Shown here: positions 22,015 through 32,135 of the stretch, one piece after another | How positions within the stretch are numbered: the stretch's first letter is position 1 | Layout of the letters: each line of letters starts with the position of its first letter | Assembly (NCBI GenBank): GCA_964019335.1 | Contig: OZ025692.1 | Location: 255,501 to 319,500 of the forward strand | From: Diplonema japonicum | Lineage: Eukaryota > Euglenozoa > Diplonemea > Diplonemida > Diplonemidae | Direction of reading: 5' to 3' | DNA length: 64,000 nucleotides | The notes under the pieces: generated by a model | Told to the model about the DNA's origin: nothing | Database searches by the model: none | The model's input: the letters and a program-made list of their open reading frames with translations, nothing else | Translations under genes and position numbers: made by a program

Positions 22015-23912
22015 TCAGCAGTTCAGCTCGAACACCGCCCACAGCAAAGGGTCGTCATTGGACTTAACCTTCTCAATGGTTTCCTTTACATCGTACTCCT
22101 CAAGATCGAAAGGCGCCACCGCAGAGAGATTCGCCAGAGAGAGTGAAGGATCCTCCCCGAAGAACCCTGCAGAAGCCACTCGCTCCTCAGCAAGAGCCTT
22201 GGCGAAGTCTGTCATAGTCAACGCAAAGGAAGAAGAGGAGGCACCCTTATCACTCACCTTCTTGTCTTTGGTGATGCTGTCACTCACAATGAAAGGCGCC
22301 ACTTTGGTGATAACGTCATCAACGGTAAATGAATCGGCACCTTGGAATTCGAGAGACACCTGATGGGGCTTAAGCATGGATTCGAGTTGGCCTTTGCTGG
22401 ACAGAAGTTTTCCTCTTCTCACAGCAGAGATATTCGCGCCGACAAATGTGATGCAAATCCATTTTGTACGCCTGAAGTCACCAATCCCAAAACCAAGTCG
22501 GAGGAGGCCGAACAGAACCTTCTCCTCGGAATCTTCAAGCAAGCTGGCCATCTCTGCAATAGAATCGGAACCAGCATCGACGAGTTCCAGCTCGCCTGGG
22601 TTTGCTGCAAAAAGCGCCCAGTTCATCGCGCCAAGCGGTTTTCTCAATTCTTTCATAACGTCCGTCACCGTGAGGCCCATGCTTATGGCGGTGGGACGGA
22701 CGTTGGGTAGTTCCGCCATGGTCATACCAGCCTGTTTGATCGCTTCTTCTTGCTTCACTTTGGCTTCTTCCACTCTGTCATTGATCTCCTTCTTCAAGGC
22801 TTCAATACTGAACTCCCCATTGTCCGTCACGAAAACATGTTTGAGCTCACTCAGAACGTGTTCAATGGTCACCTCGCTCTTCGAGGTGAGAGTCAGGGAC
22901 GCGTGTGTGGAGCCAATGATATCGGATACCTGTGTTATTTGGTGGGGTGGTGGGGTAGTACCTCGCCGGTTCTTTGCACGTTCCTGGCGCGTCTCATCGC
23001 GGGGCACTTCTCCCCGATCCACGGGAGGAACAGGAGCTTGTTTCTCTGGAAGGTTCCGGAGCCCAGCGGCACGTTCACCAGCGCGAACATAACGGAGTCG
23101 TCCTCAAGGTAGTCGACCATCTCGTCCAGCATCCCTGTCCCCCGACCTGCAACGCTGAGCTGTTTAAAAAAAAAAATTTTTTTTTAATCATTTTTTTTTT
23201 TTTTTTTGAATCAAACAAAACATACAAGTTCATCGTTCGATTTCTTCGCCTTCTTCTTGAGAATGGGGGATGCTAAGGCGGGTTTTGCGGCCTCCGGTTT
23301 GGGTTCCGGTGCGGGTGTCTCTTCCTCGACAACAACGGGTTCTTCGGCAATGAGAACCTTCTTCGGCTCGGGTTCTGGTTCGGGTTCGGGTTCGGGTTCA
23401 GGTGCTTTTTCAGGCTCTGGTTCGGGTTCGGGTTCGGGCTCTGGTTTCTTTTCGGGTTCGGGTTCCGGGACAACCAGTTCCTCTTGAGGAGGTGTGGGGG
23501 GTGTGGATTCCTCAACAACCTTAACAGCGGCTTTTCCTGCAAGCTCCGGGTCCCATGTGCGGGGCTGTATGAGGGAGGAGTTTTCGAAACCTACAACTTT
23601 TTCCTGGGTTTTCCCTTCGGTGTCCTTCCACTCTACCACGTAGCCCTCGGCCTCCCGGACCTCCGTCAGGACACCCTTGACCCATTCACCGTTTGACCTG
23701 CAAAGCAGAACCAACGCCCCTGCTACCAGATGGCTTGGTGCCTTTTTGTCTCGAAGCTCCAAATGTTCCAAGACCTCCTCGTCTGATAGACCTAACTGCA
23801 GCGAGTTTTCGACACATTTTTGAACTTCTGCGGTAACCGGAAGACCCTTCTTCTTGTAGAAGGACTCGATCTTCTCCTGCAGAGCATGGTTGACTGAGAG
23901 TCTTCTGTCCAT
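22015..23912 (-). CDS. Multidomain protein: SH3/tudor-like module, acidic EP linker and two ADF-H (coactosin-like) domains
   Basis: Exons 23912-23226, 23159-22962 and 22929-22015 join to 599 residues. What looks like a separate 233-codon gene ends in an intron: LVCFV-stop is a GTATGT donor, and splicing in phase links it to the actin-binding part. The N-terminal 130 residues include a small beta module (GALVLLCRSNGEWVKGVL...GYVVEWKDTEGKTQ) resembling tudor/SH3-like folds. A PEPEPEP linker follows. ADF-H 1 reads MFALVNVPLGSGTFQRNKLLFLPWIGEKCPAMRRAR; ADF-H 2 reads VLFGLLRLGFGIGDFRRTKWICITFVGANISAVRRGKLLSSKG, close to coactosin. ADF-H domains bind actin. Introns are 66 and 32 nt, the second the shortest in the window. 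An alternative is two genes, but the downstream part lacks a convincing own start. Confidence 0.82.
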
Positions 23913-24591
23913 TTTTTTTTTTGTTCGCTCCTTTTTTTTTTTTTTTTTTTTTTTTTTCTTTAGAAAATCTGCAGGGGAGGGTGTTGTTGAAGGAAAACGA
24001 TGGAAGAAAGATAAAATAAAATAAAGAAAAGAAGAGGGGGGGGGGGGGGGGGGAAGTATGACAGAACAGGAAGAAAGGAGAAATAAGGAATAAGGGAAAA
24101 AAAAAAAGAAAAAAAATAATATGAGGGAAAATGTGTGTGTTTTTTTTTGGTAGGGGGGGATTACTACAGCAATTCTTCCCCACCCACCCCATAACCACCG
24201 CTAAAAATAAATAAGGAGGAAAAAGAGAAACCAGACTACATACAAAATGACTTAAGGAGAATAAAAAAGGATACACCCCCCCATGCCCCCTTGAAAAGAT
24301 TGCCAGAAAATACATGTTGCAGCTAAAAACATGGGAATGAAGGAAGACCGGTTTGGCGAGAACATATTTTTTTCTTCATCTTTGAAAAAAAGATTTATTT
24401 TTGCCTGTTTTCTTTTTTTTTTTTCTTCTTTCTTTAGTACACGAACAAACTCGAAGGAGGTAAGGAGAAGGGGGGTGAGAAAGAAACGGGGGGGGGGGGG
24501 GGGAAAGGAGGCAAAAAAATTGAGTGGAAAAAACAGGAAAAAAAAAAAGTGAAGAAAAAAAATTATCCCACATTCTCCCTTCTTCCTTTTT

Positions 24592-24637
<46 letters not shown>

Positions 24638-26325
24638 CTTCTCTGCTCTATGTCTAAACCAAAAAAAAAGCACGCTATCGAACTGGTTGGAGATATGTCA
24701 AAATGAAAAATACGGAACGGAAAATAACAAAATGCGCAATTCTTTTCCCCCACTTTTCTTTTAAAAAAAAAAATTACCTTCCCTCCTCTCCATCGTTTCT
24801 TTCTTTTTTTTTTTTTTTTTTTTTTTTTTCTGAACTTTTCAAGAACGAGTCTTTGAACTAAACAAAAGGGGAACGTTAGCAACGCGTTAACGGGTTATAA
24901 ACTTCTCCAGGTTTCTACACCGGCAACAGTTTGTTCCTCCTCCTCCCCCCCCCCCCCCCCCCCAGTTTTTTTTGCTCGCTCTTCCTTTAGTTTTTGAGCA
25001 ATAAGTTCGTAGCTAATTCTTGGTAGCAATTCTTTTTTCAAATTCCCTCCCCCCCCCCCCCCCCCCAGTGCGTGTATAAGAAATATTTTTTTATAAAAAA
25101 TAATAAATAAAAACGAGTTATGCCCTCCGATACGGATTTTTTTCCCCCCTTTTTTATTTTTCTCTTCCTCCTCACGCCCTCCCCAATTTATTTTTTTTTG
25201 ATGAGACTTTGATGAGCACAAACAATGCTTGAAAAAATAAAAAGGTAGAACAGAACAGAGTTTCTTTTTTTTTTTTTTTTTTTTTTTTTTTCCTCCTCGT
25301 TCTCTGTTTCCTTTTTATCATTTCGTGATAAAGTTCGGCATTTCGCTTTTTTTTTTTTTTTTTTTCCCCATCAAAGTGAGGAAACAAGAAAGGGAAAAAA
25401 GAAAGAAAAAAAGGAAAAGAAGACAGAACAGGAACCTAACCGGTATTTCAATTTTTTTTTTTCACAACAAATCCAAAACCACGCTTTATTTCTTTTATTT
25501 CTTTCTTTTTTTTTTTCCTTTCAAACCGAGAAGTGTCAGTGTATGCAGATGACCAACCCCAAAAAGTACACTTTTCTTTTTTTTTTTTTCTTTTTTTTTC
25601 TTTTTTTTTTCTTTATGTTCCCTCACGTCTATACTGTGAGTAGTAGTTATTACAACATTTTGGAAGGGGGGGGGGGTGACTCTTGTTTAACTTCAAACCG
25701 TTACAAGAGTAGATAGGGGTGTTCGCACTGAAGGGAGGGAGGAAAGAATGATTCTGCCGCAAGCTATTATTTAGCTCTCTCTTACACTCCAATGCCATAC
25801 AGCGGTTTTTTTACTGGGGGGGGTCGGCGAAAGGGGGGATTATTTTCCCCCATTTTTTTTTCTTCTTCCCCTCCACTTTCCCTTCCCCCCGTTTTTTTTT
25901 TTTTTTTTTTTTTTTTTACAGGACCTGCTTTCAGACACATCAAAAAAAAAACTTTAAAAAAACCTTGTTGACACAAAAAAAAAAGAGGAACTGGCCGTTG
26001 TTTGTACGTGCCGGGGTAAAGCCTGGAGAAGTTTTGTCGACCCGAAACACGTTGTCAACGTTTGTTTAGACAAGTCAAAGACTCGTTCTTGCAAGAAAAA
26101 AAAAAAAAAAAAAAGAGACATTTAAGGGTACCTGCGGTATGTGGCAGGACGCCTTCTTGCAAGAAAAAAAAAAAAAAAAAAAAAAAAACGGAGAGGCCAT
26201 CATTTCTACTCAAATAAAAAAAAATTCGGGCAAAATAAGTGCTCAGCTAGAAAAAAAAAAAGAGATTGATTTTTTTTTGCCTTATGTCAAAAAAAAGGGG
26301 GGGGGGAGAGAGAGAGAGAGAAGCC
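23913..26325. other. Intergenic low-complexity region
   Basis: About 2.4 kb of A/T runs, G-runs (24040-24055, 24489-24504) and C-runs (24945-24963, 25050-25067). Mixed islands occur at 24850-25030, 25620-25800 and 25985-26160; the last contains a short repeat listed separately. No credible coding frame is present. Confidence 0.6.
26088..26172. repeat. Short dispersed repeat, copy 1, flanked by a direct duplication
   Basis: The 39-nt core at about 26116-26154 (GAGACATTTAAGGG, then TACCTGCGGTATGTGGCAGG, then ACGCC) recurs at 29963-30002 on the same strand. The core can form a CCTGC/GCAGG hairpin. Here the core plus its preceding A-run is bracketed by TTCTTGCAAGAAAA on both sides (about 26088 and 26154), which looks like a target-site duplication. 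On the minus strand the unit reads as a short RNA-like sequence ending in a T-run. Confidence 0.6.
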
Positions 26326-27741
26326 CTACCTAAACGACGCTAGTTCTTCCTTCAAGCGATCGTTCTCCAGAAGGATGGCGTGGCGCTCTTCAGCAAGCAG
26401 GGTGTTACCCTCCACCCGCGCAACGACACTAGAAGTGTTCTCAGAGACAATAATATCAGCTTGCGTCTTATACAAAAGCTGGGCAAGAACGGCATCATGG
26501 TCTGGGGTGGGCTTTCCACCTACACTGACTATCTGCATACCAGGTTTTAAACCTGCGAGAGACGCGCTAAGACCCGCGGTGACACTTTTAATAACATTCG
26601 AGGGCTTCTTGAAGGACAGCCCGATCTTTTCATCTTCCGTTCTCCGGGAGATTGTCACCACATGCTCCATTTTTTCAACACCGACATCCTGGAGGTCATA
26701 AAGCACCTTCTTCAGCTCGATGTACTTTTGAACCATTCTTTTCTCAAGCTTCGATTGAAGCTCGCCTTCTGTAACATCTGTCTGCAGCCCACCGTTTGTC
26801 AAATCGCACGATCGTGACCTAACATGTTTCTCTGGTTTTTCAGAAGCCAAGTGGGAGGACAGTAATGTCAATGAAGACGACCCTCCTGGTGACAAGCACG
26901 GGTTTAAAAAATTGGACGCTGATTGCGATGTGGAACATGCGTTGGAAGCCGCGATGGCCCGCTGCAATAAATCCTCCGCTTGTTCCTCGGCCGACTGCAT
27001 TCTGTTGTGCGTTGAAATTAACTCTTCCTTGAGGCGGTCGATCTCCTGGCACAGGTCGTTCCTCAGCATCCGTTGTTCCTCTCTTTCAAAGGACAGTTGT
27101 TTTTTCATTTGCTCCACGGTTTCAAAGCCTTCTTCGGGAGCGGGTTCCAAACTTACTGCCGACCGCGATTCTTTTACGGCGTCAAGTTCTTTTCTCAGTT
27201 TCGCTTCACATTCCATATGCCTTTCCCGTTCTTTTAACAGCCCATCTCGTTCCCTCGTCAATTCCTCGATTCGCAGATGTAAAGGAGGTTGTGACTCTGG
27301 AGACTCAGCGTTACCAGGGTTTATGTTGTGATTCGTGCTCAGTGTTTGTGCTAGTGAAGATTGAGAGTTTAAACACAAATCGGATGATTGGCTATCGGTG
27401 AGCGAGACACCCGAAGGGAGCATGGCGGACATTGTGCGCTCGCGGGAGTCTGCGGTGTTGGAGATTGCTTGCTGGAGCCGTGCCATCCAGGCAGCTTTTT
27501 CTCCCTCGTTCGCTGCTTTAAATACGTAGGAGTGCTTCATCCCGGGGCCCTCCACTTTCCAGCTGCAATTCCCATTTGTCTCTACCTTCGCGCCTGCGAG
27601 CTCCACCTTCCCCAACGGCCGCGAGGAGTAGTAATATAGCGTACCCTTTCGCAGCTCGAACCATCTCTCTTGGTTTCGTTTTATCACTCCGCCGCCGAGC
27701 TTCAACAGTACCCCCTCATATCCCTCGTACTCCTCCGACAT
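26326..27741 (-). CDS. PH domain - coiled coil - PDZ domain scaffold protein
   Basis: 471 residues, no intron needed. Residues about 7-95 form a PH domain: EGVLLKLGGGVIKRNQERWFELRKGTLYYYSS at the start and YVFKAANEGEKAAWMARLQQAI with the near-invariant Trp of the C-terminal helix. A Ser-rich linker and long coiled-coil segments follow (ELTRERDGLLKERERHMECEAKLRKELD). Near residues 350-435 there is a PDZ-like domain: VVTISRRTEDEKIGLSFKK, then AGLKPGMQIVSVGGKPTPDHDAVLAQL. PH domains bind phosphoinositides and PDZ domains bind C-terminal peptides, so a membrane-linked scaffold is likely. The frame ends FRAG-like at TTTAGGTAG, so a further 3' exon cannot be excluded. Confidence 0.82.
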   Translation of the reverse strand: MSEEYEGYEGVLLKLGGGVIKRNQERWFELRKGTLYYYSSRPLGKVELAGAKVETNGNCSWKVEGPGMKHSYVFKAANEGEKAAWMARLQQAISNTADSRERTMSAMLPSGVSLTDSQSSDLCLNSQSSLAQTLSTNHNINPGNAESPESQPPLHLRIEELTRERDGLLKERERHMECEAKLRKELDAVKESRSAVSLEPAPEEGFETVEQMKKQLSFEREEQRMLRNDLCQEIDRLKEELISTHNRMQSAEEQAEDLLQRAIAASNACSTSQSASNFLNPCLSPGGSSSLTLLSSHLASEKPEKHVRSRSCDLTNGGLQTDVTEGELQSKLEKRMVQKYIELKKVLYDLQDVGVEKMEHVVTISRRTEDEKIGLSFKKPSNVIKSVTAGLSASLAGLKPGMQIVSVGGKPTPDHDAVLAQLLYKTQADIIVSENTSSVVARVEGNTLLAEERHAILLENDRLKEELASFR

Positions 27742-27847
27742 GAGATGATGGGAAGGAGGAGGGGGTTCCTGAGTGTATAATGAATCATCAAAGTAGAAAG
27801 AAATTTTAAAGAAGAAAAAAAAAATAAAAAAGTGGGGGGGAAATTTT

Positions 27848-28681
27848 TCATTTTTCCTGCCGAAAAGCTCCGAATACCGCCTTTGCGGCAGAAGCCGCTG
27901 TTCCCTTTCTAAGAGTCAGGGTGGGCATGGTGACGGGGACAACTTCACCTTCCAGTTGTGAAGGGTGTTCTCGGTCCTGCATGGCCTCGAGGGCGGCTGC
28001 GACCTGGGCGGGCGAGAGGGGCGGGTCACGTAACGAGCAGAGATAACCAATGAATGGGTCGTAACTCGTCTGGCAGGCTACGGACGCGGTTTTCGATACA
28101 GCTATAATAATCGTGCCTGCTAGGGCAACGACAGCAAGATCGGTGTGATGCTGAGCACGCGTGACAAGGATCTTAAGAGGATCGGGTGGCGGTCCGTCCA
28201 TCACCCTTGCCCTTGGACTGGACATTGAGACACTCACGATTGGGATGGAAGACTGCGATTTAATAAAGTACGGGTTCAGCTTGGGCTGGGGAAGAGGGGT
28301 ATCAGATTCCGAGTCCGGTGCTGTACCCTCAGGGGGGATGTACATTGACCTAGCACCTGCACCTGCGAGCACAAGGAACATAAGGACGGTGATTAAAAGT
28401 ATAGTGAGCCTCTCCTCGAAGGGGATCACGTCGTCGCCCTGTTCGGTGTTGTTGGAAGTCTTGCTTCTGATTTCGCAAAGCACGCCGCTCCACTCCTCTT
28501 CACACACGCAGGCGCCGCTTCCCAACCCGTGTCCTTGGCAGTTCTCCCTGCTGTTTCCATTCACACATCTGTCTTCGCATCTCACATCACACCCAACCCC
28601 ATCCCACCCCTTACTACAGCTTGTCACTGTAACATTACCAATTATGCATATCTGAATGAGGGACAGAATCGGTATCAGCAT
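27848..28681 (-). CDS. Predicted type I membrane protein with an EGF-like domain
   Basis: 277 residues. The N-terminus is hydrophobic (MLIPILSLIQICIIGNVTVTSC), fitting a signal peptide. A Cys-rich EGF-like region follows (about residues 22-70), with WDGVGCDVRCEDRCVNG...GACVCEEEWSGVLCE; the C-x-C-x(5)-G-x-x-C ending is the EGF hallmark. A membrane helix (LTILLITVLMFLVLAGAGA) comes at about 90-110, and a second hydrophobic stretch (LAVVALAGTIIIAV) further on. The rest is a Pro/Ser-rich, presumably cytoplasmic part. Role unknown; surface adhesion or sensing is a guess. Confidence 0.72.
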   Translation of the reverse strand: MLIPILSLIQICIIGNVTVTSCSKGWDGVGCDVRCEDRCVNGNSRENCQGHGLGSGACVCEEEWSGVLCEIRSKTSNNTEQGDDVIPFEERLTILLITVLMFLVLAGAGARSMYIPPEGTAPDSESDTPLPQPKLNPYFIKSQSSIPIVSVSMSSPRARVMDGPPPDPLKILVTRAQHHTDLAVVALAGTIIIAVSKTASVACQTSYDPFIGYLCSLRDPPLSPAQVAAALEAMQDREHPSQLEGEVVPVTMPTLTLRKGTAASAAKAVFGAFRQEK

Positions 28682-29935
28682 TCTTCAAGGAAGATTCCTT
28701 CCTTCCACCTCTTTTTTTAAAAAAAAAAAAAAATAATTTGTCGTAATAAGGAACAAAAGAGAAAAAATAAAAAAAAGATGCGGGGAGCAGAAAGAAAACG
28801 AGGGAGGAAGAAAACATGGGGAAAATGGGGGAGGAAGGGAATCTATGATTGGGAGATATTATTATTTTTTTAAAGGAGAATAAGGCGGGGGGGGGGGGGG
28901 GGGGAGTTTCTTTTTTCCAAAAAGAAGAAGGGGGGTGGAGGAGGAGGGGGTAAGAATGGAGACAAAGAACAAAACCTTTAAGAAGATAATAAAGAGAAAA
29001 CTCCCTTTTATTTCTTTGAATTGTCATGCATACCCCCCATTTTTTGTTTTCCCTCCAGGATAGAATATATGGACGGGGGAGAGTGGGGGAGAAAAGGGGA
29101 TCCCTTATTTTATTTTTTATTTTTTCATTTTTCTTTTTATTTTTTGCGCAATTATGGATACAGGAAAAAGAAGAAATATATGTCATAATTCACTGCACTT
29201 TAACAGCTGCTACGAACCGCAAAGCGAAATATGCCGGATTGACAACCGCCCGGACGGACAAGCGTCCCGAGTAAATATTTTTTTTCTTCTTTTTCCTTTC
29301 TTCTGATAATTACAATAACAAGTGTTTCCGTTCATAAAAAAAGTAAAAACCTTCTTTATTATTCTTTTTTTTTTTAAATCCCCACCCCAGCGGCCACCCT
29401 TGTGAAGCCTGTGGTCGTAAAAGTGGAGAGGTAAAGAAAGCTTAACTTTGAAATCGGGAGAGGGGGGAAAAAAAAAGAATGACAAGCAATTGTTCCTTCC
29501 TTGTCCTTAGGCTACTTTTTTATTTTCCTCTTCTAAAAGAGGAGGATACTGGTATACAGCAGTCAATATCTCACTTTTGCTTCTAAATCCCGCTTTTTTT
29601 TTTTTTTTTCTTTTTTTTTTTCTTCTTCTTTTTTTTTTTTTTTTTTTTTTTTTTTCGTTCTTCACTTTTTTAAATAAAAAAAATCTAAGCTTATGACAAC
29701 CCCAAAAGGGGAAAACACAAAAAAAAAAAAAAAATCTAAATCCTCAAAAGGAATGGGGAGGGAGAAAAAAAAAAACACAAATAAAAAATGCACACGAAAC
29801 CAGGATATAGAAATCCTGCTTCCTTGAATCAACACCCACTATGATGGGAGAGAGGGGAATCCCCCCCACTCCACAAACATAGCCACATGAAAGATAAAAA
29901 TACTGTAAAAAAAAAATCGGGAGAAAAAAAAAAGG

Positions 29936-29946
<11 letters not shown>

Positions 29947-29966
<20 letters not shown>

Positions 29967-30003
29967 ACATTTAAGGGTACCTGCGGTATGTGGCAGGACG
30001 CCT
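29947..30003. repeat. Short dispersed repeat, copy 2
   Basis: Same 39-nt core as at 26116-26154 (GAGACATTTAAGGG, TACCTGCGGTATGTGGCAGG, ACGCC), again directly preceded by an A-run of over 20 nt. The 3' flank differs (TGCAAAAAAAGAG), so similarity is confined to the core and A-run. No clear flanking duplication here. Confidence 0.6.
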
Positions 30004-30088
30004 GCAAAAAAAGAGAGAAAGTTTTATTAGACCCTCCACCCCCTTTTTTTTTCCCCCAATTTTTCTTTTTCTAAATCATAACGAGAAA

Positions 30089-30119
<31 letters not shown>

Positions 30120-30148
30120 AACAAAAAAAATTCTAACAAGAAAAAAAA

Positions 30149-30227
30149 GGGGGGGGGGAAGGGGGTTTACATTGTGTTACACCACACTTCGGGGGGGGGA
30201 AGGGGGTTTACATTGTGTTACACCACA
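30149..30227. repeat. Two tandem copies of a 37-nt unit
   Basis: A G-run followed by AAGGGGGTTTACATTG and TGTTACACCACA occurs twice in a row (30149-30186 and 30191-30227) separated by CTTC. The copies are essentially identical apart from G-run length. It sits upstream of nothing recognisable and downstream of the HAD phosphatase stop. Confidence 0.8.
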
Positions 30228-30276
30228 TCTTTTTTTTTTTTTTTTTTTTTAAATCTCTCTCTCTTCTTCTCCGACT

Positions 30277-31245
30277 CTAATTCTTCTTAACATAATAATA
30301 AAGCCCCAAAGGGGGCCTCATCAAAGGCGCCATTGCCTGCACGCGGGACATCGCTTCTTCTTCAGACAAGTGAGAATAGGCCAATGACAACCCCAATCTG
30401 TACACATCGATCACAGAGTGGGCAGAAGCACAGTGTTCAGACAGGTAAGAAGTCACTGTCCCGCCCTTCTTCACAGACTCAACAAGACCACGGATGACCG
30501 TGGCAACACAAAGGAGGGTTCTGTCAGTTGCTTGCAGATCCCCGATGAAGTCCTCTACTATAAGGGCGTTTTGAGGGTTGAATTTACAACAGTTTGGTGT
30601 GTTCTCAACGATGACGACCTTATCCATGTCCCTCCCGAGGAGGGTAAGGTCCTTTGTGTGGGAGCCGTCTGTGAACCACTTGGGGGACCTGTACAGGACG
30701 TGGTGGAAGAACTCACCCTTCGGATCGATCTGCCGCACGACAGGCTTCCCTGTGTCCTCCGTCGAGGCGGTCCACAACACCACTTCAACAAGCCCCTTCA
30801 ACAACTGGAACATGTGGATCAGGTAGTTTCTTGCAATTGCTGCAGATACACCTGGTTTTCTGTTGCTGACAAGCGTTTCGTCCAAATCGAACACGACTGT
30901 CACCTTGTTGTGGTGTGCTGGGTCTTGAGGAGGGAGGAGATATCTGTCTTCCCATCCCAACGCTACTTTATGCGGTTTCACTGGAGTTTCAATAAATGGT
31001 GTTACGGGTGCAGGTGTGTCTTCCATTAACGATCCTGACGATGAAGATCCTGGGGATGATGCGGGGGTCCCCACCCTCACCCCGAATTTTTTAGGCGGCG
31101 GGGTATAATATAACATCGGCGGCCTTCCGTTGTTCGAGTTCGTACTGTTGTTCATCCCCAACACATTCTTTTGACCCTTGTTCATGTTGCTCAGCACATT
31201 GCCGTTCATTTCTCCGAGAGGTGATCTACCTTCTCTTGTACACAT
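30277..31245 (-). CDS. FCP1/SCP-like HAD phosphatase (NLI-interacting-factor domain), paralogue 1
   Basis: 322 residues, intronless. A disordered N-terminal ~95 residues precedes the catalytic domain: VTVVFDLDETLVS is HAD motif I (nucleophile Asp in DLDET), VVLWTAST motif II, and VIVENTPNCCKFNPQNALIVEDFIGD the C-terminal NIF motif with the acidic residues of motif IV. Members of this family (FCP1, SCP/CTDSP, Dullard) remove phosphate from Ser/Thr, often on the RNA polymerase II CTD. The C-terminus ends PLMRPPLGLYYYVKKN, shared with the neighbouring paralogue. About 350 bp of the catalytic region (30590-30939) match that paralogue exactly, while flanks diverge. Substrate unknown. Confidence 0.93.
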   Translation of the reverse strand: MCTREGRSPLGEMNGNVLSNMNKGQKNVLGMNNSTNSNNGRPPMLYYTPPPKKFGVRVGTPASSPGSSSSGSLMEDTPAPVTPFIETPVKPHKVALGWEDRYLLPPQDPAHHNKVTVVFDLDETLVSNRKPGVSAAIARNYLIHMFQLLKGLVEVVLWTASTEDTGKPVVRQIDPKGEFFHHVLYRSPKWFTDGSHTKDLTLLGRDMDKVVIVENTPNCCKFNPQNALIVEDFIGDLQATDRTLLCVATVIRGLVESVKKGGTVTSYLSEHCASAHSVIDVYRLGLSLAYSHLSEEEAMSRVQAMAPLMRPPLGLYYYVKKN

Positions 31246-31368
31246 TTTTATTTTTATTTTTTTCTTTCTTTTTTTTTTTCCCTTTTTTTTTTTTCTTGGT
31301 TTTTCGGGATGTGAGAGCTATCAAAAAAAAAAGGGGTAAAATTCTAAGCAGGGGGGAGAAACACAAAG

Positions 31369-31399
<31 letters not shown>

Positions 31400-31507
31400 A
31401 AAAGAAGGAGTTCTTCTCTCCTTCTTTTTCAGGTTTTTTTTTTTTCTTCTTTTTCTTTTTCTCACCCTCCCTGGGGGGGGGAAAAGAGGAATATTAGTCA
31501 AGTATAA

Positions 31508-31540
<33 letters not shown>

Positions 31541-32135
31541 AAGGGAAATGAGTAAATGCTGTAACGAAAAAACGGTGACTGACATATGTAATGAATCAAA
31601 CCGCCCTTTTTTTTCTTTTTCTTCTTTTTTTGCACAGCGTAATAAAAAAAGAAAACATGAAAAATCTACAATCTTTTTTTAAAAAAAATCGGGAGGGAGA
31701 GACGCGCCCATTGCCACTCACTTTTCCGGTGGGGGAAAATTCAGTCAATCAGCAGGGAGTTTTTTTTTCTTAAACCCTGGGAAGGCGTCATAAAGCTTCT
31801 GTCAAAAGAAGATCTTGGCCCATATGTAAAAAACCTTGTTCTCGGGCCTACATCCCCCCCTCCCTTTGGAACTTGTCAGGGTGGGGGGATCTTCTGTTCC
31901 TACAAACTATGCAACGCTTTTCCTTTTGCTGGTGGGAAAGAAAGAAAAAGGGAGGGGTGAAGAAAATATTAAAAAAAAAAAAAAGGGTTACATCTATCTA
32001 GTGAACAAAGAACAAGAATTAATAGGGATTATAAATGAAATTTTGTATTTTTTTTTTTTTAAAAAAAAATCTAAAAAAGGTTTAATGAAAGCGTGTGAGA
32101 AGTGGAGAGAAGAAGCGAGGAAGAAAAAAAGAATT
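31246..32135. other. Spacer between the two HAD phosphatase genes
   Basis: A/T homopolymers (A-runs at 31371-31396 and 31509-31538) with a mixed piece at 31690-31930. No sustained frame or RNA seen. Confidence 0.6.

Larger units (their letters stand above)
28682..30276. other. Intergenic low-complexity region with one GC-richer island and short repeats
   Basis: Mostly A/T and G runs (G-run 28889-28905, T-runs 29594-29655). The island at about 29185-29275 has balanced composition (GCTACGAACCGCAAAGCG...GGACGGACAAGCGTCCCGAG) and no long frame; it could be a small RNA or a relic, but I cannot tell. Short repeats at 29947-30003 and 30149-30227 are listed separately. Confidence 0.5.

Noticed and set aside
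30149..30227. CRISPR-like or regulatory repeat array
   Set aside because: Only two adjacent copies and a 4-nt spacer; better seen as a simple tandem duplication.
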